Made by a program: the position numbers and the translations under genes
The notes under the pieces: generated by a model
Database searches by the model: none
Seen by the model: only the letters and a program-made list of their open reading frames with translations
Told to the model about the DNA's origin: nothing
Assembly: GCF_030272615.1 (NCBI RefSeq)
Contig: NC_081408.1
Coordinates: 339,668,793-339,732,792, forward strand
Origin: Cryptomeria japonica
Taxonomy: Eukaryota; Streptophyta; Pinopsida; Cupressales; Cupressaceae
DNA: 64,000 nt
Direction: 5' to 3'
In this document: positions 12,065 through 21,600 of the stretch, in pieces
How the letters are laid out: the number at the start of each line of letters is the position of its first letter
Numbering within the stretch: position 1 is the first letter of the stretch

Positions 12065-12290
12065 GATTGGCGACTCTGCTAGGGAAGAATTATAAAAACT
12101 CTGCTGGGGAAGAATTATAAAAACTCTGTTGTGGGAAAGAACTCAGAAGAAAAAAATAACACATATCCTCTAGGAAAGAGGTGGCGACTCTGAAATAAGA
12201 ATTTCAATGCACGGGACAAGATCGGTTGCGAAAGGACAATCTTTATCCCAATTAGATTTCCCTCAATGAAAGAACAAAAATAAAGAACCC
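12065..12290 (+). promoter_or_regulatory. Primer-binding site and gag leader with tandem PBS-like units
   Basis: TGGCGACTCTGCTAGGGA begins at 12068, three bases after the LTR. From memory this kind of site pairs with tRNA-Arg in Tat/Ogre elements. The segment starting ACTCTGCT is repeated with a 25-bp period at 12073, 12098 and 12123, the last one diverged. TGGCGACTCTG recurs at 12182. The leader then runs to the gag ATG at 12291. Confidence 0.75.
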
Positions 12291-14480
12291 ATGAATGATT
12301 CCATGAGAGAAAGATACAACCAGTATAAACATGAAAGTAGCCAACATTCGCCCTTAAAAGAACAAGATAGAACAACAACTTCAAGCCCGGTGAATGAAGA
12401 TTTGATTGCAGCATATAAAGCTCAAAAGGGGCGATGCCAAATTCCCCCTGGTTTTGAAAATCATGAAGCACGGTCCAGACAATACACACCACCTCCATCA
12501 GGATCAGGTATGGCAGATCCTGCAGATAGATTTACAGATTTAACCAGACAAATGATGGAGGCAGCTGCTGAGATGAGAGATTCAGGAAGGACTCAGGAAT
12601 GTTTGGAGCTGTGTGCCAAATTGGGCATAAATGTTGGTGAGGATGACTTTAATAAAGATGTAAACAACTACAAGAAAACATATGCTTAGGGAGTGGGTAA
12701 AACAAAAGGTAATGATTTCAAAGCTTATGAGAATCCTCTGTTTGGTAACAAGAGGGATGATCATGTGCAATCAGGTGCACCACCAGTCCAGCAAAACTCA
12801 CATACAGGCTCCATCCCTCATAATCAGTATCCACCCCCTGGTCAGTTTCAGTATCAACACCAGAATCAATACCCTCCTCCTTATCAAAACCAAATGCCCT
12901 TGTATGGTAATATGAACCAGAACTTTGTGAATCCTCATGGAGGGCATGGACTAATAAATATGGAACAAATGAGGCAGTTTGATTTTTCAGGAATGATGGT
13001 GTATCCATATCCCATCCCAAATGAAATCAGGACAGCAATACCAAAGTTCACAGGAAGTAATGCAGTTTCAGGTGAGGCTCATTGCAAAGCCTTTGATGCA
13101 GTAATTGAGGATTTTGGTTTGCCATATGAGGATGTCAAGATCAGGTTGTTTATGCAGTCATTAATAGAAGATGCGAGAGATTGGTTTAGAACGTTGCCTG
13201 ATGCATCCATTAGAAATCTTGCAGAATTCAAAGAATTGTTCCTGGAACAGTATGGAGACCATAATAGTCCTGAGTTTGCTTTGCATGAAATCATCAGCAT
13301 TAAGAAGGAGCAAAATGAATCAGTAATTGACTTTAACAAAAGATTCAATAGGGTTCTGAACAAAATCCCTAATAGGATGAAACCAGTACCTGAAGTGAGC
13401 ATTCTGTACTATATCAATGCTTATGACAGCAAAACAAACTATGAGTTGAGAACCAGAAACCCAAGAGATCTCCGAGATGTTATGAAAGATGCCATTGTTA
13501 TAGAGAACAATAGAAAGGCTGTTGGTAAGGTTGGAAAAAGGGAGGATGCAAGATTGTACAATCCTAAAGCACCCAAGGCCAATAGGGATGAAGATAAGCT
13601 TGACAAAGTTTTAAATGCCCTGAAGGATTTGTCTGTAAGAGTAAACAAAACTGAGAAACAACAATACTACCGTCCTGAGAGACCTAGACTACATGACATG
13701 CCTTATAACACTACATGGAAGGATGGAAAACCAGTAGAAAGGAACCACAGAGACAATCAACAAATTCCAGATCCTTTAAAAAGAACAGTGAATTATACTC
13801 AAGACGATGACATGTGGTGCTATGCTTGCAATATGCCACATGCTTCTTCTTTGTGCGCAGTAGCAAGAGGGTTGCAAGAGGAAGAGGATAGCTATGAAGA
13901 TCATGTGGACGATTCAACTGTTAATATGATATCATTTAGTCAGGAAGGAAGGTCAGATTCTATAAATATTGATCAATGCTCTATCTTGCCTGTGACCACC
14001 AGCAAAAATGAAAGTGTTAAGCTCAGAATCCCTACTGAGGAGGAAAAAAGAAGAATTACAGCTTGTGCCGTTGCACAAGCAAAAAGGACTTATGATTTAA
14101 GGAATAGGGTAGTGAATCCAGAGCAAGGTAAACCTACTAGTCTTTTTATGAAAGAAACTAATGAGACACTCAAGCGAATAAACAAAGGAGCTATGATTAA
14201 GGAGGTTGTACCAAAGAATAATAAGAAGGGTCCTGATGTTCAAAAGAAAGAAACGGTAAAAATTCTTTCATCACAGCAATCTACCTTGTTTGATATCTCA
14301 GCTGCACTAACGCAATTAAAAGTCTCTGTCCCATTGATGGAAATTATGAGGTTTCCTGAATATAGGGAAAAAACTTTGGAGATGATTTCAGGTGTCCAAG
14401 AAGGAAAGGTTAATGAACAGAAACAAGAAGTCCCAACAGGTGACAGTAATGAACAAATGGCTCCAGTTATATACTTAGGG
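12291..14480 (+). pseudogene. gag: gag region of element A
   Basis: Gag starts at a true ATG (12291) and opens the continuous gag-pol frame. TAG at 12687-12689 interrupts it (GCT TAG GGA, probably from CAG). A proline/glutamine/tyrosine-rich segment (12780-12930) is followed by the retrotransposon gag core near 13075-13380, with DWFRTLPDASIRNLAEFKEL as its hallmark. A zinc knuckle C-x2-C-x3-H-x4-C is coded at 13818-13856; the usual spacing is C-x2-C-x4-H-x4-C. Gag packages the RNA and forms the particle. About 600 residues of charged linker separate the core from the protease, longer than in most gypsy elements. Confidence 0.85.
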
Positions 14481-15044
14481 TCCACTATAACTAAAAACCC
14501 AACACAAGTAGACCCATTTTACCTCACTTTGGTGATAAACAACAAAAGGGTAAAGAATTGTATGATTGATTCAGGAGCAGCCATAAATGTCATGCCTATT
14601 GGGGTGATGAAAGAATTAGGATTGGAAGTTGATACTACCTTTGGGAAGTGCTATGCCATGGACAATAGATCAGTCCCAGTGGTTGGTATCATGAAGGATG
14701 TAGAGTTCAGATTAGCAGCCTGTCCAGGAGCATCATATAAAACAGATATCACGGTGGTAGATGTTCCACCAAACTATGGAATGTTGTTGTCTAGACAGTG
14801 GTCGAATATGATTGGTGGATATGTGCAGCTAGATTTGTCTTATGCTACGATTCCAATAAATGGACAGGAAATAAAAATTGACAGGGAACCTCGGTCCACA
14901 TATATCATAGAAGACATGGAAGAAACAGTGAACCAAGTATGTTTTTTACAAACTGATATGGACAACTTCCAGGTACAGTTGACAAAACCTAAATTTAAAG
15001 AGTGGATCCCCATTGAGTCATGTCTAACTAAAAAGGATGGTTAG
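14481..15044 (+). pseudogene. Aspartic protease of element A
   Basis: The protease matures the polyprotein. The catalytic Asp-Ser-Gly is coded at 14578-14586 in the context CMIDSGAAINVMP, and the second hallmark region lies in the PPNYGMLLSRQWSNMIGG stretch near 14768-14820. The domain ends shortly before TAG 15042-15044. The frame continues unchanged after this codon into RNase H. No readthrough signal of the CAR-YYA type follows (the next codons are ATA TGG), so I take the TAG as a mutation and not as programmed recoding. Confidence 0.85.
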
Positions 15045-15445
15045 ATATGGAAAATGTTCTTTGATGGGTCTTGTAGCAAAGAAGGGAGTGGGGCTGGATT
15101 CCTTTTTATTTCACCTACAGGAGAAACTTACAAATATTCTTTCAAGTTGTTATTTGAATGTACAAACAACATTGCTGAATATGAAGCCCTACTCACTGGT
15201 CTTAACATAGCAGTCAAACATGGAATCAAATTGCTAAGTGTCTTTGGTGATTCAGAATTAATAGTCTCACAAGTAAAGGAGAGATATGCCTCGAAGCACT
15301 TAAGACTGAAACAATACAGGAATGCTGTATGGGATACCATGGAGCTTTTTGATGCTTTTCAGATAACCTGGATAGATAGATCAAAGAACATCATGGCAGA
15401 TTTTCTAGCAAATATTGCACTGAAAGGTAATGATATAACGCTAAC
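15045..15445 (+). pseudogene. Archaeal-type RNase H of element A, upstream of RT
   Basis: This is an extra RNase H of the plant/archaeal type that removes RNA from RNA-DNA hybrids. All four acidic residues are present: Asp in MFFDGSCSKEGSGAG, Glu in NIAEYEALLTG, Asp in VFGDSELIV and Asp in NIMADFLAN. The domain starts directly after the TAG at 15042. In the Tat elements I know, this domain lies between the ordinary RNase H and integrase; here it lies between protease and RT. A 110-residue linker connects it to RT. Confidence 0.85.
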
Positions 15446-16760
15446 TGGGATATCTGAAGTGGAGATGAAAGTAAGACCATCTGTTCCTGACAACTTGTAT
15501 AATTGGCAAGTGTTTCAAGATGATGCAGATCTGCTGAACTTCTTACAGTGTGCTGATCGTTATCAGGCTCAAGCTATAAATTTTAATGACTTTGTGGAAC
15601 AAACTGAAGGTAAGGAGACCTTATTTGGACATGAAATTATACAACTAAAGTCAAATAAATTACCAAGAGGCCTGGTAGCATTAGAGAGAACTTTTAATGC
15701 TCAAGATGTGATTGAAACCAAAGGGTTAGCTGTTAAAGAAAGTGATGTTGAACAAATCAATCTAGGAAATGAAGAAGCCCCCAAGAATGTTTTTATTGGG
15801 AAAAAATTGACTCCTACTATGAGGCAACAACTGATAATTTTGTTAAAAAGATATAAACATGTGTTTGCATGGTCTTATGAGGATCTCAAAGCTTACAGGG
15901 AAGATCTCTTTCAACATGAGATACCACTTAAACCAGAAGCAAAACCATTCAGACAAAAGCAGAGACCTATTAATCCCACATTGCTACCAAAACTGAGGGA
16001 AGAAATTATAAAGATGAAAGACGCAGGAATAATTGAGCCATGCAGATACTCCACATGGGTTTCTAACTTGGTACCAGTCAGGAAGAAAAATTGGGATATT
16101 AGATTATGTGTAGACTTTAGGAATTTAAACATATCGCCTCTAAAGGATAACTATCCATTGCCAAATATGGATAATATGCTGTAGAAGGTAACAAGGTGTG
16201 AGTTGCTGTCCATGATGGATGGATTTTCAGGTTACAATCAGGTGAAAGTTAGAGAAACTGAAAAATATAAGACAACCTTCACAACTCCATGGGGCACTTA
16301 TGTCTATGCACGAATGCCATTTGGATTGACCAATGCTGGAGCTACTTTTCAAAGGGCAATGGATGTGGCTTTTGCAGAATTGATTGATATAATCATGGTA
16401 GTATACCAAGATGATCTGACTGCGTACTCGAAGAAAGCTGATGATCACTGTGAACACCTTGAGAAGATATTTAAAAGAGCCTTAGAATATGGAATTTCCT
16501 TGAATCCCAAGAAATGTCACTTTGGTGTTGAAGAGGGAAAACTACTTGGACACATAGTATCCAAGGAGGGGGTGAGAATTGACCCTGAAAGAGTAGCAGC
16601 TATTAATGAGGTTCCCATCCCCCGAACTATCAAAGCCATTCAGTCATTTTTGGGACAAATTAATTTTGTGAGAAGGTTCATTTTGAATTTCGCAGACATG
16701 GTGAAACCTATAGTAAGGATGTTGAAGAAAGAGGCAAAAATTGACTGGACTGAAGAAGCA
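15446..16760 (+). pseudogene. Reverse transcriptase of element A
   Basis: The pre-RT linker has the Tat-like pattern INLGNEEAPKNVFIGKKL, then FAWSYEDLK. RT motifs follow in order: KNWDIRLCVDFRNLN, the motif A aspartate in SMMDGFSGYNQ, FGLTNAGATFQRAMD, and the catalytic YQDD in VVYQDDLTAYSK. Most gypsy elements have YIDD or YVDD, so YQDD is a less usual variant. TAG at 16182-16184 (CTG TAG AAG, probably from CAG) splits the finger and palm regions. The enzyme copies the genomic RNA starting from the tRNA primer. Confidence 0.9.
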
Positions 16761-17230
16761 ATTGATTCCTTTGTGGCTATCAAAAGAGCAATTTCTGAGG
16801 CACCAGTACTAATTTCCCCAGATTTTGGCAAACCATTTATAATATTTTCATTTGCCTCTTGTCACACTATAGCAGCAATATTGTTACAGAAAAATTCAGA
16901 GGGATATGAGCAACCCATTGCATACTTTAGCAAATCTTTAAGCCCTTCAGAAGTAAAGTATGAAATAAATGAAAAGCAGGCCTATGCTCTGGTCAAAGTA
17001 GTAAAACAATTCAGGCCATACTTAGTAGGGGCCGAAGTTATTGCTTATGTCCCCAATGCAGCAGTAAAAGATATCTTCAGACAAACTGAGGTCACGGGCA
17101 AAAGATGCAAATGGATCAATCAGATACAAGAATTTAACATTGAGTTGAAAATTTCACAGGTTATCAAAGGACAAGGGCTGGCCAAACTCATGACAGGAAC
17201 TGAAATTGAAGAGTCTGATGTGAATCAGGT
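16761..17230 (+). pseudogene. Degenerate ordinary RNase H (connection-like) of element A
   Basis: The fold is recognisable from PIAYFSKSLSPSEVKYEINE and QFRPYLVG. Three of four catalytic acids are missing: the first Asp site reads FSFASCH, the TDH site reads YVPNAAVK and the ADALS site reads GLAKLMTG. Only the Glu in NEKQAYAL remains. Loss of these acids is known in Tat elements that gained the archaeal-type RNase H, where this domain is thought to act as a tether, as in retroviruses. That role here is inference. Confidence 0.85.
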
Positions 17231-18527
17231 TGGATGGGAGGAAGCTAATTTCAGTATTGAGAAAACAGCATGGTACACTGATATCATGTATTACCTTAAG
17301 CACTTAAAATGTCCAGATGCTATGACCGATAGTCAGAAAAGAGCTTTGAAGTTAAAATCAGCAAGGTATGTGATTATCAATGGGGACTTATATTGGAAAA
17401 ATAGAGATGGGATATTGTTATTATGTCTAGACAACTACCAGGCAGACAAAGTTCTTCATGAAATGCATGATGGGGTTTGTGGTGGTCATTTCTCAGCTAA
17501 GACTACAACACATAAAATATTGAGGGCCGGATATTATTGGCCATGTGTCTTCAACGATTCCTATAGATATGTCAGAAAATGCGAAGCTTGTCAAAAGTTC
17601 TCAAGCAAAACAAAGTATCAAGGATCACTCCCGTTGAGACCAATGTTGACTGAGGAACCATTCCAACAGTGGGGAATAGACTTTATAGGGGAAATATCAG
17701 AAAAATCCAGTGGAGGACACAGATGGATATTGGTTGCTACAGATTATTTTACCAAATGGGTGGAGGCGATACCTACCAAACAGGCCACTAGCAAGGTGGT
17801 GATAAAATTCTTAATGGAGAACATTATTACTAGATTTGGTGTTCCTGCAAGAATCATCTCAGATAATGGCATGTCTTTTAGATCAGAGGAATTCAACAAT
17901 TTTTGTGATGAATATGGCATTAAGATATCACATTCTTCTCCTTACCACCCCCAGGGGAATGGGCAAGCTGAATCAAGCAACAAGAATATCCTGAAGATCA
18001 TTAAAAAGATGCTGGGGTAGAACAAAAAAGCATGGGACTCAAAGTTGAATCTTGCATTATGGGCAGACAGGATAACTGTGAAAAAATCCATAGGAAAGTC
18101 TCCATTTGAATTGGTTTATGGCAAAAGGGCCAGACTACCTTTGGATAATCTTCTACCTGTACATAGATTTATGATTCAAGAAGAAATAGATGTTGAAGAT
18201 CCATCACAAGAAAGAATAATGCAGCTAGTAGAACTTGATGAAGTCAGGGCAGAAGCTCAGAGGCAAAATATCAGGATTCAAAATCAAATGAAGAGGTTGT
18301 ATGACAAGAGGACATCTAACAGGAAATTTTGTGTAGGAGACTGGGTTTTAATGTGGAATGCCAGGAGTCAAGACAAAGGCAAGCATGGTAAATTTGAAGC
18401 CTTATGGATCGGCCCATATGTGATCATAGACAAAGGGGGGGAGGATTCTTATTTGCTTCAAAACGCGACAGGGGAGGTCCAAGAATTGCCAGTACATGGG
18501 CAGTTCTTAAAGAACTTCTTCTCCTGA
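17231..18527 (+). pseudogene. Integrase of element A
   Basis: The zinc-binding HHCC region is coded at about 17455-17610 (MHDGVCGGHFS ... CEACQKF). The DDE triad is complete: Asp 17679-17681 (GIDFIG), Asp 17862-17864 (SDNG), Glu 17970-17972 (GQAESSNK). TAG at 18018-18020 breaks the core; ALWADR follows, then the C-terminal GPY/F-type module (WIGPYVIIDKGG) and a TGA at 18525-18527. The enzyme joins the cDNA to host DNA, consistent with the 5-bp duplication. Only 131 bp separate its stop from the 3' LTR, so there is no room for an antisense ORF between them. Confidence 0.9.
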
Positions 18528-18658
18528 AGCACTCTGCATCACCTGTACAGTAGGGTAGGATCCATTTCCATTGTAAATACCATCATATCTACGCTAACCA
18601 GAGATTTTGGATTCTTGAAGGCATAATTCAAAATGCCTCCATCCTCAGTCAGAGCCGC
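18528..18658 (+). other. Spacer between integrase and 3' LTR
   Basis: This 131-bp spacer has no purine tract at the LTR border, where plus-strand synthesis should start. The upstream run CAAAGGGGGGGAGGA (about 18431-18445) is the only strong purine tract nearby. Confidence 0.5.
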
Positions 18659-21600
18659 TATTGAGCACTATTTTTTAAAAAAAAAAATAAATAAAAATGA
18701 AAAAATATAATAATATATGTTTCCATAAGCATGAAGGCTAATGGATATTTCGGCCAGTAAACTGTATCGAGCACTGCAGGAGAAGTTTCATCGAAAGAGC
18801 GTTTTCATCGACACAGGGCATATAAAGCATTAAGCAAAGGCATTTCGGCAAAAAGTTACCTTCGATGAACGCAAGAAACCGCTCATCGATACTCCAAGTT
18901 TCATCGAAAAGGTAAAAGCAAAAAGCGAAAAAGGCAAAAGGTGATTTCGAAGGAATGTCGTTACCGAAGAAACTCAAGATACATTCATCGAAATGCAAGT
19001 TTCATCGATGAACGTGGTATCGAACAAAAGAAAAGCTTTTTCATCGATAAAAAAGGATATCGATGAAAAGGGGATATCGATGAACACTCATAAGCCTTCA
19101 CCGAAGAAAGAAACTCATCGAAAGTATGGCATCGATGAAACTCACGAGCAACTTGTCGAAAAAGGGGACTATCGATGAAAAAGTGATTTCGATGAGTCTT
19201 AAAAGCGGCTTCTCAACGTAAGCTTTTCACCGAAACAATATTATCGAAGAGAATGAGCCTTCGATGGAAGATTCAAACACTCGGTCGAAGACAAGGGTTT
19301 CATCAATAACTTGAAACGCGCACACTTTGAGCGGACTGTACTTCCCGCGAAGGAGTTAAAGGCCCAGTTGAAAAGTGTCACATCTGCAATTAAGTTTAAA
19401 ACACTTGAGTAGCCATTACAGATGCAGAAACATTAACTGTACACAAGTTGCCCATTCAATTGCAGTTGAACTGAGTGAATTTTCGTAAGAATCAGATCGA
19501 TGCTAAGAGATTGGAAGCTGTGAAGAACTTGCAGAGATTTGCAAACGATAACCAGAAGAGTTGAGCATTCTACCAAGTAAGTGTTGTCTCTCTTATTTAC
19601 TGTAACTATGGAACCTTCGTCTTCTTCTTCTAAAAAGAGTAGGAAAGGAAAAGAGTTAAACCCTGAAGAGAAGCCCAAGAGATAGAAGAAAGAAGGGAGA
19701 GCTTTGACTCAGGACTTATTAGACCAGTGTCCATCGTCTAGTGTAAGGTCCAAAAAGATTAAAAGTGAAGAGGAAGGATTAGAGGACAAATTTGAAAATC
19801 TAGGAGACATTTGGACTGAGATAAGAGGGCATGAGTTATTTTTGTTTGGTTACAAAAGAAGGGATGCACCCGAACCCATTAGTAATCTATGGAAGAGGAA
19901 CTTAGGCAAATTAGTAGTTCCAAATGTGTTTGTAGACGTAGAATTAATGAAAGCTCTGGTAGATTGCTACAACCCGAGAACTAAAACCATATGTGATTAC
20001 AGAGGGAATACATTAGTAGTAATCAACAAGCAGACTATTGATATGGTTTTTGATCTAGACTGGGAAGTCGAGGAGAGCATCGATATGAAGAAACTTTCAC
20101 AGGAATTCTTTAGTTTGGAAAATATCTACAGGACTTGGAGGCTACCTGTTCACAGGCCAAAAGTGGGTGGGTCATTTGTTCAGTTTGGCAAAAATGACAA
20201 GGTGCCATTTGATGTCAACCACTTCCATCCATATTTCAAATATACGTATTATACTGCAGCCCAAGTACTAGGCCTAGAGGCTCATCCACTCATGGATATT
20301 GGGATTATGGTTCTGTGTGCTGATATTCAATCAAAAGACCCTAGGTCATTTGATTTTGCTACTTGTGTTGCGGATGCCTTGAATCATGGGCTGGAAAAAT
20401 TGAAAGGAGACGTTGTGAATGTTCACTTTTCATTATACTCCATGCTAATGCATATTCTTCTTTATTGTGGACAAGAAATTAACTTCTGGCCAGATGAGTT
20501 CAGAATCAGGTCTTATGATAAGAATGGTCTGAAGAAGCCGGTTCAGTTGTGGGTATCAGCATGGGACCAGAGGTTTATGAACAACCAATATTGGCATTTT
20601 CAAGAATACTTTGTGAAACCTCTCAGTGCAGCTTTTGGACAACACAGGGATTATACTTTGTCCCCTGAAATTAAGAGGTTCCTCAGGCCAAAGGATTTCT
20701 CTCCAGAGTCACAGATTGAACATAATTGGGGTGATTGGTATTGCCATGATAATCACACAGAGATAAGGGTATTTGGATATGAAGGGCAACCGCACATGCT
20801 TCCAATTACGGTGCCAGACAGAGTGGTTAGCTTGGAGATTATAAGGCAATTGTCTATTGCCAGTGCTAAACATTTAACTGATTTTGGTAAACAATCTATT
20901 GTTCCAGGTTTATTAGTTTTCTCTGATTTCATTGTCAAAAGTTCAAAGAGTTATCATTTATTACAGAATAAATTAAATTACTATGGCATGACTTTGGGTG
21001 AGCCTAGGGAGAATTTTGATCCCGAAGGATATATAAGCGCTGCCAGAGCCTCACAGAAACTCAAAGCCGGGATACATATGGCCAGAATGCCAGATGACCT
21101 AATTAAGAACGTTGAGCGAGAGGAGGCCAAAGCTTTAAAAGGAAAGAGTGAGTTAGTCTAGGAGGCCTACAAATGGAAAAGGGCAAGGGGAATGATAGAT
21201 GGAGACCTAATTGGAAATCTCCAAGATCCTCTGGAGGTAGCTAAAAGGCTGCTTCAACATGAAGCTGAAATTATGCACAGAGTTCCTTCACAATTCCTTC
21301 GCTTCATTAATACTGAGAAGGACAGTCAGCCCCTAGCTCACATGTCACCGAAATCAACCGCCAGTAGTATCCCACCTGATTCTCCTAGAGAGGATTATCC
21401 TCCTGGTTTCGAAACAGAAATGAACATGGACACAGGAGAAATCAACATCAAGGATGTTGTTGACATAAGAATGACTGAGCATTAGGACTTCGTTGCTGAT
21501 GATGGATTCGCCTCCTCTAGGGAATTCCTTTCATTTCTATATCAATACAAAGGGGCTCATGTCAAACGAAGCATGGCTGGAAAACCAAAGGAGGAACAGA

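Noticed and set aside
12718-13917. Minus-strand ORFs of up to about 107 residues within gag of element A
   Set aside because: They lie opposite clear gag coding sequence and show no domain.
15042-15044. Programmed readthrough of the TAG between protease and RNase H of element A
   Set aside because: The same frame has three other TAGs at functionally senseless places, and the codons after this one (ATA TGG) do not match the usual readthrough context. Mutation is simpler.
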